This document shows positions 1 through 5,292 of a stretch of DNA of 5,292 nucleotides, one piece after another. Location of the stretch: NCBI GenBank assembly GCA_025450495.1, contig JANWHI010000116.1, forward strand, positions 1 through 5,292, given 5' to 3'. The notes under the pieces are model-generated. The model was not told where the DNA came from. It saw only the letters and a program-made list of their open reading frames with translations, and did not search any database. Each line of letters opens with the position of its first letter. The stretch's first letter is position 1. The translations under genes and the position numbers were made by a program. Source of the DNA: Candidatus Dormiibacter sp. (GTDB lineage Bacteria > Chloroflexota > Dormibacteria > UBA8260).

Positions 1-180
1 AGGACCGGCGCCGACCACGATCTCGGCGGCACCCGAGAGAATCACGAAGAAGTCGTAGGTGACATCGCCTTCGCGAAAGAGCAGCTCCCCTGCCGCGACG
101 GTCCTTCGCGTGCCGAGCGCGCTCAGGACGGCGACGTCGGCTGCGTCCAGGGTGGGAAACGCGATCGCGTCGTCCGCCAT
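1..180 (-). CDS. Cyclic-nucleotide-binding-domain protein, N-terminal 60 codons (probable cNMP-domain/thioredoxin-reductase-like FAD oxidoreductase), cut by window edge
   Basis: The reverse strand reads 60 codons from the ATG at 180 to the left edge with no stop. Visible are FPTLD (residues 8-12), VAAGELLFREGD (28-39) and YDFFVILSGAAEIV (42-55). The pattern Gly-Glu-x-Leu-Phe-x-x-Gly-Asp, then aromatic-Phe-x-Val-x-x-Gly-x-x-Glu, is the first half of the beta-roll of CRP-type cNMP-binding domains. No helix-turn-helix region is in view. From recall, N-termini of this style often belong to roughly 550-aa proteins in which the cNMP domain precedes a thioredoxin-reductase-like FAD/NAD(P) module. 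That identity is inference, because the downstream domain lies outside the window; a CRP/FNR regulator or another cNMP-domain protein is possible. The ATG at 180 is preferred because a -10 element lies 6 nt upstream of it. An in-frame ATG at 240 would add 20 residues, but they do not resemble the domain. The gene is divergent from the ABC operon. Confidence 0.75.
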   Translation of the reverse strand, partial: MADDAIAFPTLDAADVAVLSALGTRRTVAAGELLFREGDVTYDFFVILSGAAEIVVGAGP

Positions 181-186
181 GAACTG

Positions 187-192
187 AGAATA
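187..192 (-). promoter_or_regulatory. -10 element (TATTCT) for a probably leaderless minus-strand transcript
   Basis: On the minus strand TATTCT (192 to 187) matches the TANNNT -10 pattern. Exactly six bases separate it from the A of the ATG at 180. That is the usual -10 to +1 distance, so transcription would begin at or next to the start codon and leave no leader. No Shine-Dalgarno precedes this ATG, which agrees with leaderless initiation. No good -35 hexamer is seen about 17 bp upstream, so recognition may depend mainly on the -10 or on an activator. Confidence 0.5.
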
Positions 193-272
193 CCGTTCGC
201 CCGCACCCCGCCCCTGGTCCGCGGTGACGATCTTCGCCATGATCCCGCGGACGCGCTCGGAGTCGGCGATCG

Positions 273-286
273 CATCGATCTCGATG
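273..286. repeat. Short palindrome in the divergent promoter region
   Basis: CATCGA (273-278) and TCGATG (281-286) are perfect inverted copies separated by 2 bp. The site lies between the two divergent starts, nearer the minus-strand gene. Its size and symmetry would suit a dimeric regulator, but a 6-bp arm can easily occur by chance. Confidence 0.25.
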
Positions 287-290
287 ATCA

Positions 291-322
291 GAGCTCGGCT
301 GGCCGCTGCGCTACCCGAGCTC
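291..322. repeat. Perfect 8-bp inverted repeat, 16-bp spacer
   Basis: GAGCTCGG (291-298) is repeated in inverted orientation as CCGAGCTC (315-322). Each arm contains the self-complementary hexamer GAGCTC. The arm centres are 24 bp apart, a little over two helical turns, so an operator for a dimeric or tetrameric regulator is conceivable. It is not a terminator: no T-run follows, and both flanking genes are transcribed away from it. Confidence 0.35.
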
Positions 323-335
323 GCGGGAGGGGTTC

Positions 336-394
336 ACGGCCGTCTACCGACCGGCCGTCCCCTCCGACGAACGCCGCCCATAGCCCACGGCCGG
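336..394. repeat. Three copies of ACGGCCG (two direct, one inverted) upstream of the operon promoter
   Basis: ACGGCCG occurs at 336-342 and 387-393, each time preceded by C (8-bp direct repeat CACGGCCG). Its reverse complement CGGCCGT is at 352-358. The middle copy extends to CCGGCCGT (351-358), which pairs perfectly with ACGGCCGG (387-394). The cluster ends about 10 bp before the proposed -35 element at 405, a position suited to an activator or repressor site. The motif is pure GC apart from one base, so chance recurrence in GC-rich DNA is a real alternative. Confidence 0.35.
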
Positions 395-404
395 CGACCC
401 GGCA

Positions 405-431
405 GGAACTTTCGCGGCAAGCGGTGCGTTA
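405..431 (+). promoter_or_regulatory. Putative ECF-sigma-type promoter of the ABC operon
   Basis: GGAACTTT (405-412) is followed by CGTTA (427-431), which puts 18 bp between GGAAC and GTT. GGAAC plus a downstream CGTT/GTT at this distance is the general pattern of group-4 (ECF) sigma promoters such as those of sigma-E/sigma-H/sigma-R types. Initiation would fall near 437-441, giving a leader of about 30 nt that contains the strong Shine-Dalgarno. An alternative reading is a housekeeping -10 TATGGT at 430-435 with no recognisable TTGACA-like -35. Which sigma factor is used cannot be decided from the sequence. Confidence 0.5.
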
Positions 432-445
432 TGGTGACGTCTCAA

Positions 446-460
446 GGGAGGAGGTGGAGG
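446..460 (+). promoter_or_regulatory. Strong Shine-Dalgarno that decides the GTG start at 468
   Basis: A purine-rich run contains AGGAGGT (449-455), a full match to the anti-SD core, and a second GGAGG (456-460). The distances to the GTG at 468 are 12 and 7 nt respectively. The signal peptide begins immediately downstream, which supports GTG 468 as the true start. Confidence 0.75.
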
Positions 461-467
461 TCTACTC

Positions 468-3005
468 GTGCCCAACGGTCCGGAGGGCGGCCGCAGACGC
501 GCACCTGCACGCCTCGTTCTCGGCCTCGCCACCGCGGCCCTTGCAGGCGTCGCGGCGCCGCTGACCGCGCACGCCGGCTCGCCCGCCGTGACGCTGAACG
601 TCGCGCTCGAATATTCGGCGTCCGGGGCTGTGTCCAGCTCGCAATGGACCCCATTGCAGGTGACGCTCACCAACAGCGGACCAGACTTCAGCGGCACCGT
701 CGAGATCAGCATCAGCGGGTCGGGTGCAGGCAATGGGCAGCGGTGCTACAGCCTCGGCAAGGGGTCGTTCTGCGGTCCCGGTGTGGCGACATCGTCCTAT
801 CTCGACAGGATCCCTGTGCAGCTCGCTGCGGGGACGACCAAGCACTACGTGGTCGATGTGGCCGCCGGGAGTACTTCGCCGCGCGCGCGGCTGCTTGACG
901 CCTCGGGCAATGTGGTCGACCAGACAGCCGTGGCATCAACATCCTCATTCAGCGGCACCGTTCAGGACGCGGTCGCGGTGGTCTCCGACGACCCGTCGAC
1001 CCTCGACTCCGTCGCGGCGATTCGCCTCCCCGACGGCCAGCAGCCGGCGGTGGCACACATCGCTCCCGCCGCCCTACCCGAGACGGTCGGGCCGCTCGAG
1101 GGATTCCTGGCGGTGATCATCGACGACGCGACCACGGGGTCGCTCGACGCCGGACAGCGCAGCGCACTGGGCGCGTTTGTGAGCACCGGAGGCACGCTGG
1201 TCATCGCCGCGACCGACCGCTTTCAGGACACCACCAGTGGACTCCCTGCAGCGCTCGTTCCCGCGACGATGTCGGGGCTGAGTCAGATAGCGACACTCCC
1301 GACCACAACAGCGATTCTGGCAACGGCGGAGCCGCTGGTGCCCTTGCAGATCGGCCTCCTGCATCCTCGTGCCGGAGCCACGGTATCGCTGGCGGACGGC
1401 GGGACACCGATCGAGGTCGACAGCGCAGTGGACCAGGGTGATGTCACGGTCCTCGCCATCGACCCAGCCTCCGGGCAGGCGGCCACCTGGGTGGGGACAC
1501 TCGCGCTCCTACGTCATGTCCTGGTCACCGCCGAGGAGCGCGCCGCGCCGGCGGCGAGCCCGGGAACACTCGCCGGCGACGGAAACCTCCTGGGCGAACT
1601 GCAGGACATCCCCGGGCTGTTCGTTCCCAGCGCGGCGGTGCTTGGAATCGTCATCGCCGTGTACGTGCTGCTGATCGCGCCTGTCACATTCGTGGTGCTC
1701 TGGCGCCGGCGCCACGCCGCGCTGGCGTGGGTGCTGGTGCCGGCGGTCGCGGTTGCCACGACCGCCGTGATGATGGTCACCGGACTCGGCACCGCGGGTC
1801 ATGACGCGGCGCTGAACGTGGTTCGCATCGTGACGGTTGATCCCCAGACCGGTACCGCGCGCGTCCAGACGCTGGCGGCCCTCTTCTCGCAACACGGAGG
1901 ATCGAGGCTGATCCAGCTGGGAGGGGCGGCCGATTCGACAGGACTGGCGGGGGTCCAGACGGGGTCGGGCGGCGTGGTCATCCTCCCCGGGCAGAACAGC
2001 GTGCTCGTCGAGGACGCGGGACCCGCGACCACGCAGGGCTTCAACTCCGAGGCGACCATCCCGTACTCGGCCGCGGTCGTCAAGACAACGCTCGCCGCGG
2101 CCAACATGAACGTCCAGGGGGCGGTCACCAACATGCTCGGCACCAGCATGCTGGCCACCGCGGTGCAGATCCCGGAGGCCGGATGGAGCAGCAGCGGGCC
2201 CCTGGCCGTGGGAGCGTCGGCATCGATCAATCACGCCATCAACCTGTCGACCGGCGGCCCGAACTGCATCGGATGTGGATCGGGCGGCACGGTATACGGA
2301 GCGAGTCCCTCGGTGCGCGCCGGCGAGATCGTCGCTGCCATCGAGGATGGCGCGTATGGCGGTTTTTATGGTGGCGGATTCCCGGTTCCCGTACTCCCAG
2401 GCTTCGCCTCGGGCACGCTCGGGAGTGCACAGGCGCAGGGCGAGGGGGTCTTCATCGGAGTCGTGCAGGGGCCGCTTCCCGGGCTGTCGCCGATTGACGC
2501 CGGCGGCACACCCGTGACCGAGATGGACGCGATCGTTGTGCCGTTCCACGTCGCGCGCGCAGCCGGGGACACCACCACCGAGCTGGCGAGCCTGTTCGAT
2601 GTCACCGGCGCCACCGCCAGCACCTCCGCGATCCTCGGCGACGTGGTCCTCAGCGGCTCCCAGACCGCCGTGTACCGCACGCCGGTTGGCAGCGGGGCGT
2701 ACGCCGCGCTGAATGTTGCCGAGATCGCCTCGACTTCGGCGACAGGGTGCTTTGGCCCTCCGGGAGCCTGCCCCGGCTCGACGATAACCCCTGGTGCGAT
2801 CACGGTTTCCGTGTTCGACGCAACCACCGCCACGTGGATCCCGCTCGACACCCACGCGGTGACGTCGGGCGTGGTCGCGACTGTTGACGCGCCCTCGCAG
2901 TACCTGCTTCCCGACGGATCCATACTGCTGCGTATGACGGCACATTCCGGCGGAATCACGCTCGCGCCGCCGCAGGTGACGCCCGTCGCCGGGGCCACTT
3001 CGTGA
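468..3005 (+). CDS. Large exported membrane-anchored protein with GATase-like domain, ABC transporter partner (845 aa)
   Basis: Probable extracytoplasmic accessory subunit of the ABC transporter encoded next. A signal peptide is clear: RRR at 9-11, hydrophobic core about 15-30, likely cleavage after AHA (34-36). Residues 40-160 look like a beta-sandwich, with QWTPLQVTLTNSG at 59-71. Residues 165-350 have an alternating beta/alpha character, with VIIDD (216-220) and STGGTLVIA (239-247). This resembles a class I glutamine-amidotransferase-like (flavodoxin-like) fold without the nucleophile Cys, so it is probably non-catalytic. A helical hairpin follows: TM about 387-411, RRR (413-415) on the cytoplasmic side, TM about 418-440. 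Residues 441-845 would then be outside again. The YVLLIAPVTFVVLWRRR block recalls hairpins in other exported ABC-associated proteins. All six cysteines lie in three close pairs (93/102, 600/603, 761/768), all predicted extracytoplasmic. Residues 628-638 are Gly/Tyr/Phe-rich. The stop overlaps the next start by 4 nt (GTGA). The gene as an ORF is certain; the function is inferred from context. Confidence 0.85.
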   Translation: MPNGPEGGRRRAPARLVLGLATAALAGVAAPLTAHAGSPAVTLNVALEYSASGAVSSSQWTPLQVTLTNSGPDFSGTVEISISGSGAGNGQRCYSLGKGSFCGPGVATSSYLDRIPVQLAAGTTKHYVVDVAAGSTSPRARLLDASGNVVDQTAVASTSSFSGTVQDAVAVVSDDPSTLDSVAAIRLPDGQQPAVAHIAPAALPETVGPLEGFLAVIIDDATTGSLDAGQRSALGAFVSTGGTLVIAATDRFQDTTSGLPAALVPATMSGLSQIATLPTTTAILATAEPLVPLQIGLLHPRAGATVSLADGGTPIEVDSAVDQGDVTVLAIDPASGQAATWVGTLALLRHVLVTAEERAAPAASPGTLAGDGNLLGELQDIPGLFVPSAAVLGIVIAVYVLLIAPVTFVVLWRRRHAALAWVLVPAVAVATTAVMMVTGLGTAGHDAALNVVRIVTVDPQTGTARVQTLAALFSQHGGSRLIQLGGAADSTGLAGVQTGSGGVVILPGQNSVLVEDAGPATTQGFNSEATIPYSAAVVKTTLAAANMNVQGAVTNMLGTSMLATAVQIPEAGWSSSGPLAVGASASINHAINLSTGGPNCIGCGSGGTVYGASPSVRAGEIVAAIEDGAYGGFYGGGFPVPVLPGFASGTLGSAQAQGEGVFIGVVQGPLPGLSPIDAGGTPVTEMDAIVVPFHVARAAGDTTTELASLFDVTGATASTSAILGDVVLSGSQTAVYRTPVGSGAYAALNVAEIASTSATGCFGPPGACPGSTITPGAITVSVFDATTATWIPLDTHAVTSGVVATVDAPSQYLLPDGSILLRMTAHSGGITLAPPQVTPVAGATS

Positions 3006-3934
3006 TCACCGGCACGCATCTTGGCAGGGCGTTCGGGGAACGGATGGCGCTTTCCGACTGCTCGTTCCAGGTCGACACCGGAACGGTGTTCGGCCTGGTC
3101 GGACCGAACGGCGCGGGCAAGACGACAACCCTTCGCATCCTCGCGGGCCTGCTCCAGCCAACATCGGGTACGGCGTCGGTTGACGGCGTCGACGTCCTCA
3201 CCCATCCGCAGGAGGTGCGCGAGCGCGTCGGTTGGATGCCCGACTTCTTTGGTGTCTACGACCGCATGACCGCACGTGAGTACCTCACGTTCTACGCGTC
3301 CTGCTATCGCATTCCGCGCTCCCGAGTCGGCCGTCTGGCCGCCGACCTCATGGACCTGGTGGGGCTGCCGGATCGGCTGGACACACCGGTCGAGGCGCTG
3401 TCCCGCGGGATGAAGCAGCGGCTCTGTCTGGCGCGCGCCCTGATCCCCGATCCGCCGGTGTTGCTCCTCGATGAGCCGGCGTCGGGACTCGACCCACGTG
3501 CACGAGTGGAACTGCGTGAGCTGGTGCACGAGCTGCGCACCATGGGCAAGACCATGGTGGTGAGCAGCCACATCCTTCCCGAGCTCGCCGAGATGTGCAC
3601 GTCGTTCGGGTTCATCGACGACGGCCGGATGGTGGCGTCGGGAACGCTCGAGGAGCTCACCGGCGGCCGCGACCGCAGCACGCTCCGCGTCAACGTCGCC
3701 GGCGATGTGAGCGCGGCTGCGGCGGCCTTGCGGGGCGTCAAGGCGATGATCGCCGTCCGACCCGGCGATGGCTCGATCGAGGTGGACGTGCATGGCGGGT
3801 CGGAGGCGACCTCCGCAGTGCTACAGGCCCTGCTGGCCGCCGGGGTGACCGTCAGCGCCGTCAACCCGGTGGGATCAAGCCTCGAGGACGTCTTCCTGCG
3901 GGTGACGGGTCAGACGCTGGAGCAGAGCGCGTGA
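3002..3934 (+). CDS. ABC transporter ATP-binding protein (310 aa), ABC-2 exporter type
   Basis: Cytoplasmic ATPase that powers the permease encoded directly downstream. All nucleotide-binding motifs are present in order: Walker A GPNGAGKTT (34-42), signature LSRGMKQR (133-140), Walker B VLLLDEP (153-159), D-loop SGLDP (161-165) and H-loop SSH (188-190). In the Q-loop region, MPDFFGVYD (79-87), the usual Gln is replaced by Asp 81. From memory this PDFFGVYD form is seen in a subgroup of ABC-2 ATPases, so it is probably a subfamily trait and not decay. The C-terminal extension (about 225-310) ends with SSLEDVFLRVTG, as in ATPases paired with ABC-2 permeases. Length is normal for that class. The GTG start at 3002 overlaps the previous stop by 4 nt. 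Only a weak GGGG (2991-2994) precedes it, so translation is probably coupled to the upstream gene. The substrate cannot be read from the ATPase. Confidence 0.95.
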   Translation: MITGTHLGRAFGERMALSDCSFQVDTGTVFGLVGPNGAGKTTTLRILAGLLQPTSGTASVDGVDVLTHPQEVRERVGWMPDFFGVYDRMTAREYLTFYASCYRIPRSRVGRLAADLMDLVGLPDRLDTPVEALSRGMKQRLCLARALIPDPPVLLLDEPASGLDPRARVELRELVHELRTMGKTMVVSSHILPELAEMCTSFGFIDDGRMVASGTLEELTGGRDRSTLRVNVAGDVSAAAAALRGVKAMIAVRPGDGSIEVDVHGGSEATSAVLQALLAAGVTVSAVNPVGSSLEDVFLRVTGQTLEQSA

Positions 3935-4995
3935 CAGCCATCGCGTCGTTTTTCTGGAATCCGATCGTGGCCCGCGAGGCGCGAACCCGGATGCGCAGCA
4001 AGCGTGCGGCGTTCATCCTCTTTTGCTGGCTTGCGGCGCTGGGCGTGGTGACAGTCCTCGCCTACCGGTCTGCCGCGGACCAGTCGGGCTCGGTGGCAGC
4101 ACTGGCACACTCGGGCGTGACCGTGTTCGCAGCCCTGGTTGCGATCACCGTCGCTCTGATGATGCTGCTCGTGCCGGGCCTGGTCGGGGGATCGATCGCA
4201 GGCGAGCGCGAGCGCCAGACGCTCGACCTGCTCCTCTCCACTCGTGTGCGGCCGTGGCGCGTGGTCATCGGCAAGCTCGGCGCTTCGCTGGCGTTCATGG
4301 GCTTCCTGCTCGTCGCCTCGCTGCCCATCCTCTCCGTGGTCGCGTTGCTCGGCGGCATCGCCTGGGGGGACATCCTCATCGTCGCCGGGTTGAGCGCACT
4401 GACGGCCGTCACGGTCGGCTCGATGTCGATCCTCTTCTCCGCGATCAGCAAGGGCCCGACCGGCGCCATCGTGTGCTCGTACGTCGCCACGTTCATCCTG
4501 CTGGTCGGACCGCTCCTGCTCGGCTCGTACCTGCTTGCGCAGGGATATGGGTCCAGCGTCAGCTCCCCGCCCAGCATCGGCAGCGGGTCCAATACCGGCA
4601 TCGGAACCGGCGGTCTGATCGTCTCTCCGTCCGTCTACGCGCCGCCCAACCAGGTGCCGCAGCTGCTCATGGCTCTGAGCCCCGGTATGGCGATCGGCGG
4701 TGAGGTGGCATCGATCTCGGGCCAGAGTTGCTCAACGGGCGGCGGCATCTTCAGCCGCGTCAACGGCAGCTTCAGCAGCAACGGTTCTTCGTACACAGTC
4801 ACGCAGTACCCGGGCTCAAACTGCGGCGGGGTCAGCTACGACCGCATCAATTCGGGGCTGCTCAACGGCTGGCATTTCTGGCAGCTGTTCACGGTGTTCG
4901 CCGTTGCGCTTTCCGCTGTTTGTATCGTCCTCGCGATCGTGGCGCTCCGCGGCAGAGTGCCGTGGCCGCGGCGCGCGCCGACGGAGCCGGCATGA
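3931..4995 (+). CDS. ABC-2-type transporter permease (354 aa) with a long extracytoplasmic loop
   Basis: Membrane subunit of the ABC transporter. The GTG at 3931 overlaps the ATPase stop (GTGA) and has GGAG (3919-3922) 8 nt upstream. The same frame is open upstream to an ATG at 3595, but that would overlap the ATPase by 340 nt and adds Arg/Gly-rich sequence typical of a shadow frame. The N-terminus NPIVAREARTRMRSKR (10-25) is a cytoplasmic amphipathic lead-in, typical of the family. Six hydrophobic segments are seen at about 26-45, 62-84, 115-140, 146-170, 177-203 and 317-340. GSIAGERERQTLDLLLST (87-104) in the TM2-TM3 cytoplasmic loop is the characteristic ABC-2 coupling region. Between TM5 and TM6 lies a stretch of about 113 residues (204-316) predicted outside the membrane. 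It is rich in Gly, Ser and Asn and has two Cys (267, 298) that could form a disulfide. The exported or extracted substrate is unknown. Confidence 0.92.
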   Translation: MTAIASFFWNPIVAREARTRMRSKRAAFILFCWLAALGVVTVLAYRSAADQSGSVAALAHSGVTVFAALVAITVALMMLLVPGLVGGSIAGERERQTLDLLLSTRVRPWRVVIGKLGASLAFMGFLLVASLPILSVVALLGGIAWGDILIVAGLSALTAVTVGSMSILFSAISKGPTGAIVCSYVATFILLVGPLLLGSYLLAQGYGSSVSSPPSIGSGSNTGIGTGGLIVSPSVYAPPNQVPQLLMALSPGMAIGGEVASISGQSCSTGGGIFSRVNGSFSSNGSSYTVTQYPGSNCGGVSYDRINSGLLNGWHFWQLFTVFAVALSAVCIVLAIVALRGRVPWPRRAPTEPA

Positions 4996-5292
4996 CCGAG
5001 TCGCAGCACGATCTGAGTCTTTCGTTGCGACCGCTGCTTCGCCGTGCGCGCGCGGAAGCCGCAGCGAAGTGGTTGCTCCTGTTCGCGACGGGAGCAGCGG
5101 TTTGGGCCTGCGCCGTGCTGGCCGCCGGGCGCGTGTGGACGCTGCCCGTCGCCGCGTTGATCATCGCCGGCAGCGCCGCCCTGCTGGCGGCCGGCATCGT
5201 TATGGCCATCGTGCGCCGGCCTTCGCCGCTCATCGCGGCGCGCACCGCGGACCGTCGCCTGGTCCTCGCCGAGCGGCTTGCTACAGCAGTCG
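4992..5292 (+). CDS. Two-helix membrane protein, N-terminal 100 codons, DUF4175-like (cut by window edge)
   Basis: The ATG at 4992 overlaps the permease stop (ATGA) and has GGAG (4983-4986) 5 nt upstream. The frame stays open to the right edge, giving 100 complete codons. A polar, Arg-rich N-terminus (about 1-26) precedes two hydrophobic segments, about 27-45 and 50-74. These are followed by ARTADRRLVLAERLATAV (83-100). That A-R-x-x-D-R-R-L-x-L-x-E-R-L-x-T-A stretch after a short TM hairpin recalls DUF4175-type membrane proteins, which in several phyla sit near ABC-2, MoxR and DUF58 genes; this is recall, not a search result. The bulk of the protein, probably a large extracytoplasmic region, is outside the window. 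Its place in the operon suggests it works with the transporter complex. Confidence 0.75.
   Translation, partial: MTESQHDLSLSLRPLLRRARAEAAAKWLLLFATGAAVWACAVLAAGRVWTLPVAALIIAGSAALLAAGIVMAIVRRPSPLIAARTADRRLVLAERLATAV

Noticed and set aside
291..322. Stem-loop as a transcription terminator
   Set aside because: There is no T-tract on either strand, and the flanking genes diverge from this point, so neither transcript would end here.
628..638. Thought that a glycine-rich stretch might mark a repeat or mobile element (numbers are residues of the 468-3005 protein, GAYGGFYGGGF)
   Set aside because: It is a single low-complexity loop with no DNA-level repetition and no transposase or terminal repeats nearby.
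224..898. Plus-strand open frame of 224 codons across the intergenic region and the start of the exported-protein gene
   Set aside because: Its product is Arg-rich and without motifs. It overlaps the signal-peptide region of the real gene, which has a strong Shine-Dalgarno.
1509..2945. Long open frame on the minus strand (478 codons)
   Set aside because: It lies wholly inside the 468-3005 gene. Its product is Arg/His/Gly-rich with no recognisable domain, the usual result of antisense reading of GC-rich codons.
2366..3793. Long open frame on the minus strand (475 codons)
   Set aside because: It is antisense to the end of the exported-protein gene and most of the ABC ATPase gene, whose motifs are unambiguous. 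No domain or ribosome binding site supports it.
3595..3930. Upstream extension of the permease frame to an ATG at 3595
   Set aside because: It would overlap the ATPase gene by 340 nt and add Arg/Gly-rich shadow sequence. The GTG at 3931 has a Shine-Dalgarno, a 4-nt overlap with the ATPase stop and a family-typical N-terminus.

Overview
The window is GC-rich double-stranded bacterial DNA. GTG starts are frequent, genes overlap by 4 nt, and one gene looks leaderless. This fits a high-GC Gram-positive-like or Chloroflexota/Dormibacterota/Actinomycetota-type genome, but the sequence alone does not fix the phylum. No tRNA, rRNA, insertion sequence, CRISPR array or convincing terminator was seen.

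Layout. Positions 1-180 (minus strand) hold the first 60 codons of a cyclic-nucleotide-binding-domain protein that runs off the left edge. It is probably the N-terminus of a thioredoxin-reductase-like FAD oxidoreductase with a fused cNMP domain. A divergent regulatory region (181-467) follows. It holds a -10 element placed to make the minus-strand gene leaderless, several short perfect inverted repeats, and an ECF-sigma-like promoter followed by a very strong Shine-Dalgarno for the plus-strand operon.

From 468 to the right edge, four plus-strand genes are chained by 4-nt stop/start overlaps (GTGA, GTGA, ATGA). They are: (1) an 845-aa exported protein with a two-helix membrane anchor and two large extracytoplasmic parts (468-3005); (2) an ABC transporter ATPase with an Asp in the usual Q-loop Gln position (3002-3934); (3) an ABC-2-type permease with an unusually long extracytoplasmic loop (3931-4995); (4) the N-terminus of a two-helix membrane protein resembling DUF4175-type proteins, cut by the right edge (4992-5292).

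How they fit together. The three complete operon genes look like one membrane complex: an ATPase, a permease and a large surface-exposed accessory protein. The arrangement recalls, without proving homology, the GldA/GldF/GldG gliding-type ABC systems, in which an ABC-2 transporter works with a GATase-fold-containing exported partner. The ECF-like promoter suggests envelope-stress control. The substrate and physiological role are unknown, which makes this the best candidate in the window for an undescribed system.
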